Source: Halomonas halophila (lineage in GTDB: Bacteria; Pseudomonadota; Gammaproteobacteria; Pseudomonadales; Halomonadaceae). From it: a stretch of DNA of 8,183 nucleotides. The number at the start of each line of letters is the position of its first letter. Positions within the stretch are counted from its first letter, which is position 1. Below are positions 1 to 5,594 of the stretch, piece by piece. Position numbers and translations under genes: made by a program. The DNA lies in NCBI GenBank assembly GCA_002433675.1, contig DJIP01000373.1, forward strand, positions 1 through 8,183. The letters run 5' to 3'. The notes beneath the pieces are model-generated. The model was given only the letters and a program-made list of their open reading frames with translations, did not search any database and had not been told where the DNA came from.

Positions 1-584
1 GCCTTGGCGTTCAGGGTGTCGAAGATGGTCTCGATCATGATCAGATCGGAGCCGCCTTCGATCAGTGCCAGGGCTGCCTCGCGGTAGTTGTCACGCAGGG
101 CATCGAAGGTCACGTTGCGCTTGGCCGGGTCATTGACGTCCGGCGACAGCGAGGCGGTACGCGAGGTCGGACCGAGTACCCCGGCCACGTAGCGGGGTAC
201 CCCGGTCTCTTGGCCCACTTCGTCGCACACCTGGCGGGCCAGCCGAGCGGCTTCGCGATTGAGCTCCGGGACCAGCTCCTCCATGCCGTAGTCCGACTGG
301 GACAATCGGGTGGAGTTGAAGGTATTGGTCTCGAGGATGTCGGCACCGGCCAGCAGATAGTCGCGATGGATGCGCGCTACCAGGTCCGGGCAGGTAAGGG
401 CCAGCAGGTCGTTGTTGCCCTTGAGGTCCGACGGCCAGTCCTTGAAGCGCTCTCCGCGGAAGTCTTCCTCGCTCAAGGCCGCGTTCTGCAACATCGTGCC
501 CATGCCGCCATCCAGCATCAGAATGCGGTCTTTCAGGCTATCGATGAGGCGGGCTGTCTGAGGGGTCGGTGCTGCTACGGCCAT
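1..584 (-). CDS. metH: MetH N-terminal part, cobalamin-dependent methionine synthase (partial)
   Basis: The first 194 residues of a protein that continues beyond the left edge of the window. The family transfers a methyl group from 5-methyltetrahydrofolate via cobalamin to homocysteine, making methionine in the cytoplasm. Only the N-terminal homocysteine-binding barrel is present. Its typical stretches are visible: [12 protein letters not shown] near residue 22, [12 protein letters not shown] near residue 90, [18 protein letters not shown] near residue 140 and [16 protein letters not shown] at the window edge. The zinc-ligand cysteines and the folate, cobalamin and activation domains lie outside. 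The start ([13 protein letters not shown]) fits the family and has GGAG at 597-600, 12 nt upstream, a rather long spacing. It is transcribed divergently from nfuA. Identity is very secure; completeness cannot be judged. Confidence 0.96.
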   Translation of the reverse strand, partial: MAVAAPTPQTARLIDSLKDRILMLDGGMGTMLQNAALSEEDFRGERFKDWPSDLKGNNDLLALTCPDLVARIHRDYLLAGADILETNTFNSTRLSQSDYGMEELVPELNREAARLARQVCDEVGQETGVPRYVAGVLGPTSRTASLSPDVNDPAKRNVTFDALRDNYREAALALIEGGSDLIMIETIFDTLNAK

Positions 585-628
585 GGGCGGGTGTGTCTCC
601 AGCTAGACGCTTGTCAGGTCGACGAACG

Positions 629-660
629 ATAAAATTTTTATGGGCCAGCGCTTGTGTCCA
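629..660 (-). promoter_or_regulatory. Possible metH promoter
   Basis: Read on the minus strand, TGGACA (655-660, 5 of 6 to the -35 consensus) precedes an AT-rich patch at 629-641 that could supply a -10 element. No hexamer fits at exactly 17 bp, so the -10 is ambiguous. It is the only AT-rich patch between the metH start and the nfuA regulatory region. I saw no riboswitch-like fold and no clear MetR-type dyad here. Confidence 0.3.
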
Positions 661-761
661 CGCGGCAGGACCCCCATCTGCATGCCGGAACACGCGGCGA
701 TGTCTCGGGAGCCGGTCGAAGGGGCCATATGGTACCAAAGCACCGGGCCTGGCGGCAGGGG

Positions 762-777
762 CAGCGCACCTGCGCTG
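762..777. repeat. Short perfect dyad CAGCGCA-CC-TGCGCTG
   Basis: Two 7-bp arms are separated by 2 bp, in the divergent metH/nfuA regulatory region, 14 bp upstream of the IscR-like dyad. No T run follows, so it is not an intrinsic terminator. It could be a protein-binding site serving either gene; no family is recognised. Confidence 0.35.
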
Positions 778-787
778 GCGGAAACCA

Positions 788-812
788 AAATCCGAGTAAA
801 ATACTCGGGATT
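788..812 (+). promoter_or_regulatory. Candidate type 1 IscR operator upstream of nfuA
   Basis: The core is CCGAGTA (792-798), AAA, TACTCGG (802-808): a perfect 7-bp dyad with an A/T spacer. It has the layout of the Escherichia coli type 1 IscR motif (YYGACTR-www-YAGTCRR) and differs only by one symmetrical C/G swap per arm. In E. coli nfuA (yhgI) is one of the promoters repressed by [2Fe-2S]-IscR through a type 1 site, so the position upstream of nfuA supports the call. It partly overlaps a possible nfuA -35 element. The motif is seen; binding is inferred. Confidence 0.72.
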
Positions 813-839
813 GAGTCTGACGCAGGTGTCGCTTACCAT
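811..839 (+). promoter_or_regulatory. Possible nfuA promoter
   Basis: TTGAGT (811-816) and TACCAT (834-839) are separated by exactly 17 bp; each matches the sigma70 consensus at 4 of 6 positions. The -35 would be overlapped by the IscR-like dyad, as expected for repression. An alternative -10, TAAAAT at 797-802, lies inside the dyad but has no good -35. The leader would be about 60 nt. Confidence 0.4.
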
Positions 840-904
840 GGTCCTGACCAAACCCGCGGGGCCACAGCGCCCGCTGTCAGGCGGGGCGAACTAGCGAGAG
901 ACCC

Positions 905-1495
905 ATGAGCGAGAATATCCAGATCACCGACAGCGCACAGGACTACCTGGCGGAGCTGCTTGAGAAGCAGAACGTCGAAGGTATCGCGGTGCGGATCTTC
1001 ATCACCCAGCCGGGCACGCCCTACGCCGAGACCTGTCTGGCGTACTGCCGGCCGGGCGAGGAAGAGCCCAGTGACGAGCGCCTGGAGCTTTCCAAGATCG
1101 CCGTCTACCTTGACGCCAACAGCATTCCGTTCCTGGAAGAGGCGGTGGTCGACTTCAACGCCGACCGCATGGGCGGCCAGCTGACCATCAAGGCGCCCAA
1201 CGCCAAGATGCCCAAGGTCAACGCCGATAGCCCGCTCGAGGATCGCATCAACTACATCCTCTACAGCGAGATCAACCCGGGTCTGGCGGCCCACGGCGGT
1301 GAGATCAAGCTGATGCAGCTGACCGAGGACCAGGTGGCGGTGCTGGCCTTCGGCGGCGGTTGCCAGGGCTGCGCAGCGGTGGACCTGACCCTCAAGGAAG
1401 GCGTCGAGAAGACCCTGATGGAGCGCATCCCGGAACTCGCCGGCATCCGCGACGTCACCGACCACACCGATACCACCAACGCCTACTACCGCTAA
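905..1495 (+). CDS. nfuA: NfuA, Fe-S biogenesis carrier protein
   Basis: Cytoplasmic carrier that holds a [4Fe-4S] cluster, bridged between two subunits, and passes it to client enzymes; important under oxidative stress and iron limitation. It is 196 aa (E. coli NfuA 191). Residues 1-100 form the A-type-like N-terminal domain, recognisable but degenerate. Residues about 108-185 form the Nfu domain with the cluster-binding CxxC in [19 protein letters not shown] (C153 and C156). The stretch [19 protein letters not shown] is typical. The start follows a weak GAGAG at 896-900. It has its own promoter region with an IscR-like operator and an intrinsic terminator, so it is probably monocistronic. 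Identity is secure. Confidence 0.97.
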   Translation: MSENIQITDSAQDYLAELLEKQNVEGIAVRIFITQPGTPYAETCLAYCRPGEEEPSDERLELSKIAVYLDANSIPFLEEAVVDFNADRMGGQLTIKAPNAKMPKVNADSPLEDRINYILYSEINPGLAAHGGEIKLMQLTEDQVAVLAFGGGCQGCAAVDLTLKEGVEKTLMERIPELAGIRDVTDHTDTTNAYYR

Positions 1496-1543
1496 TGTCC
1501 TGACGGGCTGGTTCAGGCCCTGGCGCACATCGCGGAATCATCA

Positions 1544-1569
1544 ACGCCGCTCCACGGAGCGGCGTTTTT
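1544..1569 (+). terminator. Intrinsic terminator of nfuA
   Basis: ACGCCGCTCC (1544-1553) pairs perfectly with GGAGCGGCGT (1556-1565). In practice this is a 9-bp GC-rich stem with a CACG loop, and it is followed by a run of T to 1569. It lies about 50 nt after the nfuA stop codon. This is the clearest terminator in the window. Confidence 0.92.
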
Positions 1570-1631
1570 GTGTCCTGACCCTTTGCCTCGCTCGGTCGAT
1601 GGCGCCTTGGAGTCGATAGGTCCTTGTCCCT

Positions 1632-1669
1632 GCCGGTCACTTCAATACAGAACACAATGAGCGACCGGC
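1632..1669. repeat. Inverted repeat GCCGGTC / GACCGGC in the nfuA / kfrA-like gap
   Basis: Two 7-bp arms (1632-1638 and 1663-1669) are separated by 24 bp, in the 212-bp gap between two convergent genes. A smaller hairpin, CCAGT-AGA-ACTGG, lies at 1716-1728. Neither has a T run on either strand. They may help end transcription of the kfrA-like gene, but nothing stronger can be said. No gene is seen between 1570 and 1781. Confidence 0.25.
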
Positions 1670-1781
1670 GCGAGTGATGTTTCCTGCGGTCGATAGACCT
1701 CGCCACGACAGTCGGCCAGTAGAACTGGTCAAGAGAGTTGACTGGCAGAGAGCTGGGCGAGGGCCTAACGAGAGAACCGTG

Positions 1782-2816
1782 CTAGAAGGACGGGGTTTCT
1801 TGCTTGCCGTTTCCGCCGGAGGTGCTCTGGTTGTCGTCGGAACGCTCCCGTTGCTGCCTGGCCAGTGCCCAGATCTTCTCGTCCAGCTTGGCCTCGAGTG
1901 CCTTGAGTCGCTCTGACTGATTCGCCAGCAGGCGGCGCTGCTCCTCGATCCGCTCGTTGAGCAGTTCCACCTCGTGGCCTCGGGCGCGCAGGTTTTCCTC
2001 GGCTCGCGAGCGCTCCATCTGCGTCTCGCGATGGCGCTTTTCCTCGTCTGACAGCTCGCCCCGCAGCGCCTGAAGCTGCTGCTGCAACGCCTCCTGACGC
2101 TGGTCGGCCTGCTTGAGGCGCTGGGCATGGGCTTTTTCTGCGCTCTGACGTTCCTGGCGCGCCTCGTCCAGCATGGCCATCAGCCGTGCCTCGGCGGCCT
2201 CATGGCGCTGCTCTTCCTGAGCCAGGCGCTCGCGGTGCTGTTTCAGTTGGTCATCCAGCGCCTGCTGGTACTCCCTGCCTTCACGTTCCTTGTCCTGCTG
2301 CAGACGGGAAAGCTGAGCTTCGAGCTGGGTGGCGCGCTCGCCTTCCTTACCGAGCTGCTGCTCCAGTGCCTGATTGGCGCTCGCCAGCCGTGCCGACTCC
2401 GAGGCTGCCTCCTGCAGACGCTGCTCCATGGATGACAGGTGGGCCGACAGGGCGCCTTCGCGCTGTTCGGCGTCCTCGGCACGGCGATCGGCGGCGGCCA
2501 CCTTTTCAAGCGCGCTTTCGACGTTGCGATCGGCCTCCTGGCGATAGTGGGCCAGGTTTTCCGCCGCCGCCTCCTGGGCCTTGCTCCAGAGCTCTTCGGC
2601 CAGGCCCTGAAGCTCCACCGGCATCCCCTGGGGTGGCGGAACGTCGCGGCGTTCTTCCCGGCGCGAACGCCAATCGCGCAGATGCTCGCTGATGGTGGTG
2701 AAGCTGCCGGTGCCGAGTATCTCTCGGACCTTCTGAACGCTGGGGGTTTCCTGCTGCTTGAGCAGGGTGTCCACCGCTCGTTGAACGTCGTCGTAGGTGA
2801 TCCCGGTACGGGCCAT
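1782..2816 (-). CDS. KfrA-like DNA-binding coiled-coil protein
   Basis: A 344-aa protein. Residues about 5-60 resemble the KfrA N-terminal DNA-binding domain: GITYDDVQRAVDTLL is followed by a helix-turn-helix-like TPSVQKVREILG...FTTISEHLRDWR. Residues about 65-325 form one long Glu/Gln/Arg/Ala-rich heptad-patterned coiled coil. The last 20 residues are polar and disordered. In plasmids KfrA binds operators at its own promoter and oligomerises through its tail, helping partition; chromosomal relatives are common and mostly uncharacterised. Here no parA, parB, incC or korA neighbour is visible. The start has an excellent ribosome site (AAGGAGAG, 2821-2828). A likely promoter lies 330 bp upstream, leaving a long leader with repeats. 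Family is fairly secure; role is unknown. Confidence 0.82.
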   Translation of the reverse strand: MARTGITYDDVQRAVDTLLKQQETPSVQKVREILGTGSFTTISEHLRDWRSRREERRDVPPPQGMPVELQGLAEELWSKAQEAAAENLAHYRQEADRNVESALEKVAAADRRAEDAEQREGALSAHLSSMEQRLQEAASESARLASANQALEQQLGKEGERATQLEAQLSRLQQDKEREGREYQQALDDQLKQHRERLAQEEQRHEAAEARLMAMLDEARQERQSAEKAHAQRLKQADQRQEALQQQLQALRGELSDEEKRHRETQMERSRAEENLRARGHEVELLNERIEEQRRLLANQSERLKALEAKLDEKIWALARQQRERSDDNQSTSGGNGKQETPSF

Positions 2817-2820
2817 GAAG

Positions 2821-2828
2821 CTCTCCTT
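2821..2828 (-). promoter_or_regulatory. Strong ribosome binding site of the kfrA-like gene
   Basis: On the minus strand AAGGAGAG precedes the ATG with 4 nt between. It fixes the start at MARTGITYDD and argues against any upstream extension of the protein. Confidence 0.8.
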
Positions 2829-2967
2829 GATGCGGTGGTCGAATCCGCCAGCGGCTGATCATGCCTGATTGCCCCCTTGCTCGCCATGTTCGGGCCCGCC
2901 TTCCAGGGGACTTGTGCCGTTGCCTTGCAGATATTGCTGCGTGGGTGGTGTACAGACCGGTGCCCGT

Positions 2968-3066
2968 GTCCACGCCCAGGTATCTGCCCAGGTCCATGTC
3001 CAGATCTACGCCCAGGTCTATGTCCAGGCCTCTTGCTTCAGGCCCTGGTCCAGGCATTTGCCTCAG
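2968..3066. repeat. 12-bp tandem repeat, consensus GTCYAYGYCCAG
   Basis: Five units in exact 12-bp register occupy 2968-3027 (starting at 2968, 2980, 2992, 3004 and 3016), all ending in CCAG. Decayed units of 14, 12 and 13 bp follow to 3066. The array lies inside the inferred leader of the kfrA-like gene, about 150-250 bp before its start. In translation it gives VxxQ repeats on plus and LD-rich repeats on minus, but neither frame looks like a gene. It could be a series of protein-binding sites, a leader RNA element or a plain slippage product. Confidence 0.75.
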
Positions 3067-3155
3067 CGCTTGTCCAAGCCCGCGCACTGGCTCCTGCCTG
3101 CTTCAAAAGGGACCGCTGGCGACTGTTCGAATGCAGCTCGGACGCTGCAACGCCG

Positions 3156-3184
3156 ACTATAGGTGTAATTACATAACGTGTAAA
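3156..3184 (-). promoter_or_regulatory. Sigma70-type promoter facing the kfrA-like gene
   Basis: On the minus strand TTTACA (3179-3184) and TATAGT (3156-3161) are separated by exactly 17 bp, 5 of 6 matches in each hexamer, within an AT-rich island. The transcript would start near 3149 and run about 330 nt before the kfrA-like ATG. This is one of the best promoter matches in the window, although activity is inferred only from sequence. Confidence 0.65.
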
Positions 3185-3201
3185 TACGTATCTTTATTTA
3201 C
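3164..3201. promoter_or_regulatory. Operator-like elements over the -35/-10 spacer
   Basis: TGTAATTACA (3164-3173) is a perfect 10-bp palindrome inside the promoter spacer. TGTAAATAC (3179-3187) resembles it at a 15-bp offset and covers the -35. GTAAATA (3180-3186) also pairs as an inverted repeat with TATTTAC (3195-3201) across 8 bp. Three related GTAAwTA elements on one promoter suggest a repressor site. Autoregulation by the KfrA-like protein is the natural guess, from what plasmid KfrA does. Confidence 0.5.
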
Positions 3202-3217
3202 GAAACAGAACATTAAA

Positions 3218-3241
3218 TCAAGATTACGCGCCTTATCTTGA
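3218..3241. promoter_or_regulatory. Dyad TCAAGAT / ATCTTGA upstream of the promoter
   Basis: Two perfect 7-bp arms (3218-3224 and 3235-3241) flank a 10-bp spacer, directly upstream of the promoter and its nested dyads. The spacing is close to one turn of helix, as in many regulator sites. No T run follows, so a terminator is unlikely. The regulator is unknown. Confidence 0.4.
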
Positions 3242-3251
3242 ATTTATGTGC

Positions 3252-3434
3252 CTACAGGAGCAGACTAAAGCGATCAGCCCTCGCTGCGTATGCCAGGGGG
3301 AAGCCGGTGTCGTATGCAATAGGAAGGGCTGCGGCAAGGTGGTAGCAGAAGTAGTCGCGGTGCGCCTTCTCGCCGACGTCGAAGAAGGGCGCGTTAGAGA
3401 GCGCACAGAGGAGAAGTTCTTCTTTGGATAATAT
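3252..3434 (-). other. Start-less open frame, possible gene fragment or dispersed repeat
   Basis: Sixty codons are open on the minus strand between two TAG stops. There is no ATG, GTG or TTG anywhere in the frame. Despite that, codon choice in the middle is strongly GC-ending, as in the real genes here, and the peptide has ordinary protein composition (for example DVGEKAHRDYFCYHLAAALP). The opposite strand encodes a Cys-rich 61-aa frame that lacks a ribosome site and uses poorer codons. An imperfect hairpin (3362-3392) lies inside. It may be a remnant of a gene or a copy of an intergenic repeat; I do not recognise it. Confidence 0.3.
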
Positions 3435-3504
3435 CTAGTTTAAAATCAATGTGTTACATGGTTTTCTTGCTCGTCCGGCGGGGCGGCCTTGGGTTAGGCT
3501 TGAG

Positions 3505-3760
3505 CCGGGAAAAACGCGACCAGCAAAGAGCGCGGGCATGGCAGCGCCAGGCCGGGAAAAAGCGGGAGTGGCGACGGGCTAGGAAAAGCTCGAGAAGAGA
3601 TGAGCTAGAGCCGAGAAGGGCCAGACCGGGGAAAAGCGAGAGCGCCGAAGGGCTAGAGAAAAGCTAGAGAAGAGAAGGACTAGAGCAGAGAAGGGCCAGA
3701 ATAGAGAGCGGCAAAAGTAGAAAAGCACGAGAAGCGGGAGAGGGCGGCTGGCAGGTGAGT
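3505..3760. repeat. Purine-rich minisatellite, ~75-bp unit
   Basis: Two clear copies lie side by side: 3552-3625 (74 bp) and 3626-3700 (75 bp). Their best part, starting GAAAAGCT and ending GAAGGGCCAGA (3583-3625 against 3658-3700), differs at about five of 43 positions. A partial copy starting CCGGGAAAAA lies at 3505-3551, and decayed GA-rich sequence continues to about 3760. The plus strand is nearly free of T (about 8 in 149 nt across the two copies). CTAG occurs five times between 3579 and 3683. The frames through it are low in complexity and are not credible genes. Confidence 0.85.
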
Positions 3761-3789
3761 AGCGGTCAAGCCACCCTGACAGCAGGGCA

Positions 3790-3903
3790 TCAGGGGTTAT
3801 GCCCACGCCACTTGGCATAAGCTGCCGTTCCAAGCGCCAGAATGATCAGCGGCGAAGCCACGAACAGGAACGTCTTCAGGGATTCGAGAATATCCGGTGT
3901 CAT
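3790..3903 (-). CDS. 37-aa single-pass membrane protein
   Basis: MTPDILESLK leads into one hydrophobic segment (about residues 11-31, TFLFVASPLIILALGTAAYA), followed by a short basic tail (KWRGHNP). The start overlaps the stop of the upstream 69-aa gene as ATGA (3900-3903), and a strong AGGAGG (3908-3913) lies 4 nt before it. Both point to real, translationally coupled expression. Function is unknown. The small size and topology would also fit a holin-like accessory, a small membrane-stress protein or a toxin-like peptide, but nothing in the sequence decides. A 5-bp hairpin (3774-3787) without a T run follows the stop. Confidence 0.68.
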   Translation of the reverse strand: MTPDILESLKTFLFVASPLIILALGTAAYAKWRGHNP

Positions 3904-4109
3904 ACGTCCTCCTCAGAGGAAAACCTTTTCTTAGTAGTGATTCCGAGAGCTGCACAGCCAATCCCCAGCAGCACCCCCGCGAGCGAAAGGAGTGCGGGTA
4001 TCTGAGACGTGAACAGGCCGCCCATGACACTGAGTGCCGCGATGGTGGCACCAAACCGGTCAACAAAGTCCCCGAAGCTACGGGCAACGAAATGCTGGTT
4101 GTGACTCAT
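3900..4109 (-). CDS. 69-aa two-pass membrane protein (DR.G.T..ALS type)
   Basis: A polar start (MSHNQHFVARSFGDFVDRFG) is followed by two hydrophobic segments at about 21-34 and 38-58 and a charged tail (TTKKRFSSEEDV). Residues 14-33 align without gaps to residues 77-96 of the 140-aa protein beyond the recombinase, with 9 of 20 identical (D14, D17, R18, G20, T22, A25, L26, S27, F33). I chose ATG at 4109; an in-frame ATG at 4139 would add ten residues but has no ribosome site. GGGAG lies about 15 nt before the chosen start, so the start is uncertain. It is the first gene of a coupled pair with the 37-aa protein. Not recognised; a phage holin relative is possible. Confidence 0.68.
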   Translation of the reverse strand: MSHNQHFVARSFGDFVDRFGATIAALSVMGGLFTSQIPALLSLAGVLLGIGCAALGITTKKRFSSEEDV

Positions 4110-4323
4110 GATCGATCTCGACAGCTCCCTGTCGTCCATACGTCAGCATACCCGAGACAACCAGATGCCGGCGCAACCAGGCTGCGCGCTATCACGTTCT
4201 CGCATATTGGGGGCGCACACAGCCGGCCGTCGCGATTTGTCATTTGAACGGCCAGCTAGCTTGTTATCACTTCATCCGCGCCAAGCGACACCACGCAATG
4301 GCGAAGACCAATGGACAGGTCAT
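4110..4323. other. Divergent intergenic region, membrane pair / recombinase
   Basis: These 214 bp must carry promoters for both divergent genes. On plus, TTGTCA near 4238 is followed by weak -10 candidates (TGTTAT) at poor spacing; on minus no clear pair is seen. The frame of the recombinase stays open back to 4108, but the extra 72 residues look random. No attachment-site-like repeat or tRNA was recognised. Confidence 0.4.
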
Positions 4324-5502
4324 ATGAGCAAGACGCCTTCGATACAGACACCGGACGGCAGGGCGGTCCCCAGCAGCACGCCGGGGCCGACCCTGGTAGA
4401 TCGCGAATTGCCGTCATCGTCATCCCCGCAGCCTCTGATCGAGGCGGAAGATGACTGGCAGGCGGTGGCTCACTGGCTTGCCGAATACGCCGGTAGCGCT
4501 CAGACCCAGCGCGCCTACCGCCGCGAGGCCGAGCGGTTGCTGCTGTGGCTTGCCGAGCGCCGCCTGTCGTTGGCCCAGCTGACTCGGGCGAATCTGGATG
4601 AGTTCGAGGCGTTTCTCGCCGACCCGCGCCCCCGCGAGCAGTGGGTGGGGCCGGTCAGGCCGCGTCAGGATCCTCGCTGGCGGCCGTTTCGCGGTCCGCT
4701 GTCGCCAGCAAGTCGACGCCAGAGCCTGGTGATCCTGCAAGGCATGATGGCCTGGCTGGTGGAGGCGGGCTGGCTATCGCGCAACCCGTTTCGACTGATG
4801 CGTGACAAGCGCAGGCGACTCAATAATGGCCAGCGGCGCGTCGAGCGCTATCTGGAGCGTCCACTGTGGGACTGGTTGTGGGCCTGGCTCAATGAGCCGC
4901 TCGAGCCAGGTACCGACCGACGAGCCAGATTTCTCTGGACCAGGCGGCGGCTGGTGTTCGGCTTCGCCTACCTGCTGGCCCCGAGGATCAACGAGATGAG
5001 CCAGGCGCGCATGGAGGACCTGGTGAGGCGCGAAGGGCGCTGGTGGTGGCAGGTGGTAGGCAAGGGCGGCAAGTTCGCCGAAATCCCGGTGCCGCCCGAC
5101 ATGATGGCACTGGTTAGGGAGGCGCGGACGCTCTACGGCGAGCCAGCCGATCCCGCCGGGGACCCGGCGCCCCTGTTGAGACGCCTGGATGGAAAGACCG
5201 CGCTGGGCGACAACCAGTTATACCGATTGATTCGCACGACCTTCAGCCAGGCCGCGGACCGCCTGGAAGAGCAGAGCGGGGACCCCCAGGCGGTGGCACG
5301 GCTACGACAGGCCACGCCGCACTGGCTCAGGCATACCGCCTTGACCCATCAGGCTCAGGCTGGGGTGGAGCTTCGTTATCTGGCGCAGTCGGCGCGACAC
5401 TCACGCCTGGAGACGACGTCTCGCTACCTTCACACCGAAGATGAGGAATGGCATCGCCAGCAGTCGCTGCACGGCCTTGGCCAGACAGAAGCGGAAAAAT
5501 GA
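4324..5502 (+). CDS. Tyrosine recombinase / phage-type integrase
   Basis: A complete 392-aa site-specific recombinase that would cut and rejoin DNA through a tyrosine-linked intermediate. The N-terminal 40 residues are disordered. Residues about 43-160 form a SAM-like core-binding domain (TQRAYRREAERLLLWLAERR), with an unusual proline/arginine-rich insertion at 101-125. The catalytic domain follows: R221 in LLAPRINEMSQ, a lysine of the GKGGK hairpin (247/250), H333 and R336 in HWLRH, H359 in ARHSRLETTSRY, and the nucleophile Y368. All catalytic positions are present, so it should be active. The start at MSKTPS is preferred over upstream ATGs on protein composition, although its ribosome site is weak. 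It lies between two minus-strand membrane-gene pairs. Its target and cargo are unknown. Confidence 0.93.
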   Translation: MSKTPSIQTPDGRAVPSSTPGPTLVDRELPSSSSPQPLIEAEDDWQAVAHWLAEYAGSAQTQRAYRREAERLLLWLAERRLSLAQLTRANLDEFEAFLADPRPREQWVGPVRPRQDPRWRPFRGPLSPASRRQSLVILQGMMAWLVEAGWLSRNPFRLMRDKRRRLNNGQRRVERYLERPLWDWLWAWLNEPLEPGTDRRARFLWTRRRLVFGFAYLLAPRINEMSQARMEDLVRREGRWWWQVVGKGGKFAEIPVPPDMMALVREARTLYGEPADPAGDPAPLLRRLDGKTALGDNQLYRLIRTTFSQAADRLEEQSGDPQAVARLRQATPHWLRHTALTHQAQAGVELRYLAQSARHSRLETTSRYLHTEDEEWHRQQSLHGLGQTEAEK

Positions 5503-5559
5503 GGGCAAGGGGGATGAGGAACGAGAAATAAGGGCAGGCCTCTGACGCCCCCTTACCTT

Positions 5560-5586
5560 GGCAGGCGTCCGCTAGTAGAGCCTGCC
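5560..5586. terminator. Possible bidirectional hairpin between convergent genes
   Basis: GGCAGGC (5560-5566) and GCCTGCC (5580-5586) can pair around a 13-nt loop, in the 92-bp gap between the converging recombinase and 52-aa genes. An overlapping alternative pairs GACGCC with GGCGTC. Neither strand has a T run, so classic intrinsic termination is doubtful. Confidence 0.3.
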
Positions 5587-5594
5587 AGACAAGC

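Larger units (their letters stand above)
2817..3789. other. 970-bp stretch without a convincing gene
   Basis: This gap between the kfrA-like gene and the 37-aa membrane gene holds, from left to right: a ribosome site for the kfrA-like gene; a degenerate 12-bp repeat (2968-3066); a small hairpin GCAGC/GCTGC (3133-3148) just at the expected transcript start; an AT-rich promoter and operator zone (3156-3241); a start-less open frame (3252-3434); a second AT-rich patch (3425-3460); and a purine-rich minisatellite (3505-3760). Several open frames cross it, but none combines a ribosome site with recognisable protein sequence. Confidence 0.7.

Noticed and set aside
833..1528. A 231-aa frame opposite nfuA
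   Set aside because: It is an antisense shadow typical of GC-rich genes; nfuA on the plus strand is unmistakable.
2968..3066. CRISPR-like array
   Set aside because: Units are 12 bp, directly adjacent, with no spacers and no cas genes.
2506..3087. A minus-strand GTG-start frame with LD-rich repeats running into the kfrA-like gene
   Set aside because: The repeats reflect the 12-bp DNA array, and its last 310 bp overlap the secure kfrA-like coding sequence in another frame. No ribosome site.
2861..3241. Plus-strand frames of 97-126 aa through the 12-bp repeat
   Set aside because: Composition is Pro/Cys/Arg-rich and frame-dependent on the repeat; no ribosome site and no family resemblance.
3246..3431. 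A Cys-rich 61-aa plus-strand frame
   Set aside because: No ribosome site before the ATG, poor codon use, and the opposite strand shows better coding character. The CxC and CxxxxC spacing does not match a known metal-binding motif.
3449..3667. A plus-strand Arg/Lys/Glu-rich 72-aa frame
   Set aside because: It is the translation of the purine minisatellite, with no ribosome site and no recognisable domain.
3579..3833. A minus-strand hydrophobic 84-aa frame with repeated WPFSAL..LFSSFS
   Set aside because: Its repeats follow from the 75-bp DNA repeat, its start is a TTG inside the 37-aa gene and no ribosome site is present. Hydrophobicity simply reflects the pyrimidine-rich strand.
4108..4323. 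A 72-residue N-terminal extension of the recombinase from the ATG at 4108
   Set aside because: It overlaps the divergent 69-aa gene, has no ribosome site and reads like random sequence. The family's core-binding domain begins well after MSKTPS at 4324.
4110..4323. Attachment site or tRNA next to the recombinase
   Set aside because: No tRNA fold and no pair of direct repeats around the recombinase could be found by eye.
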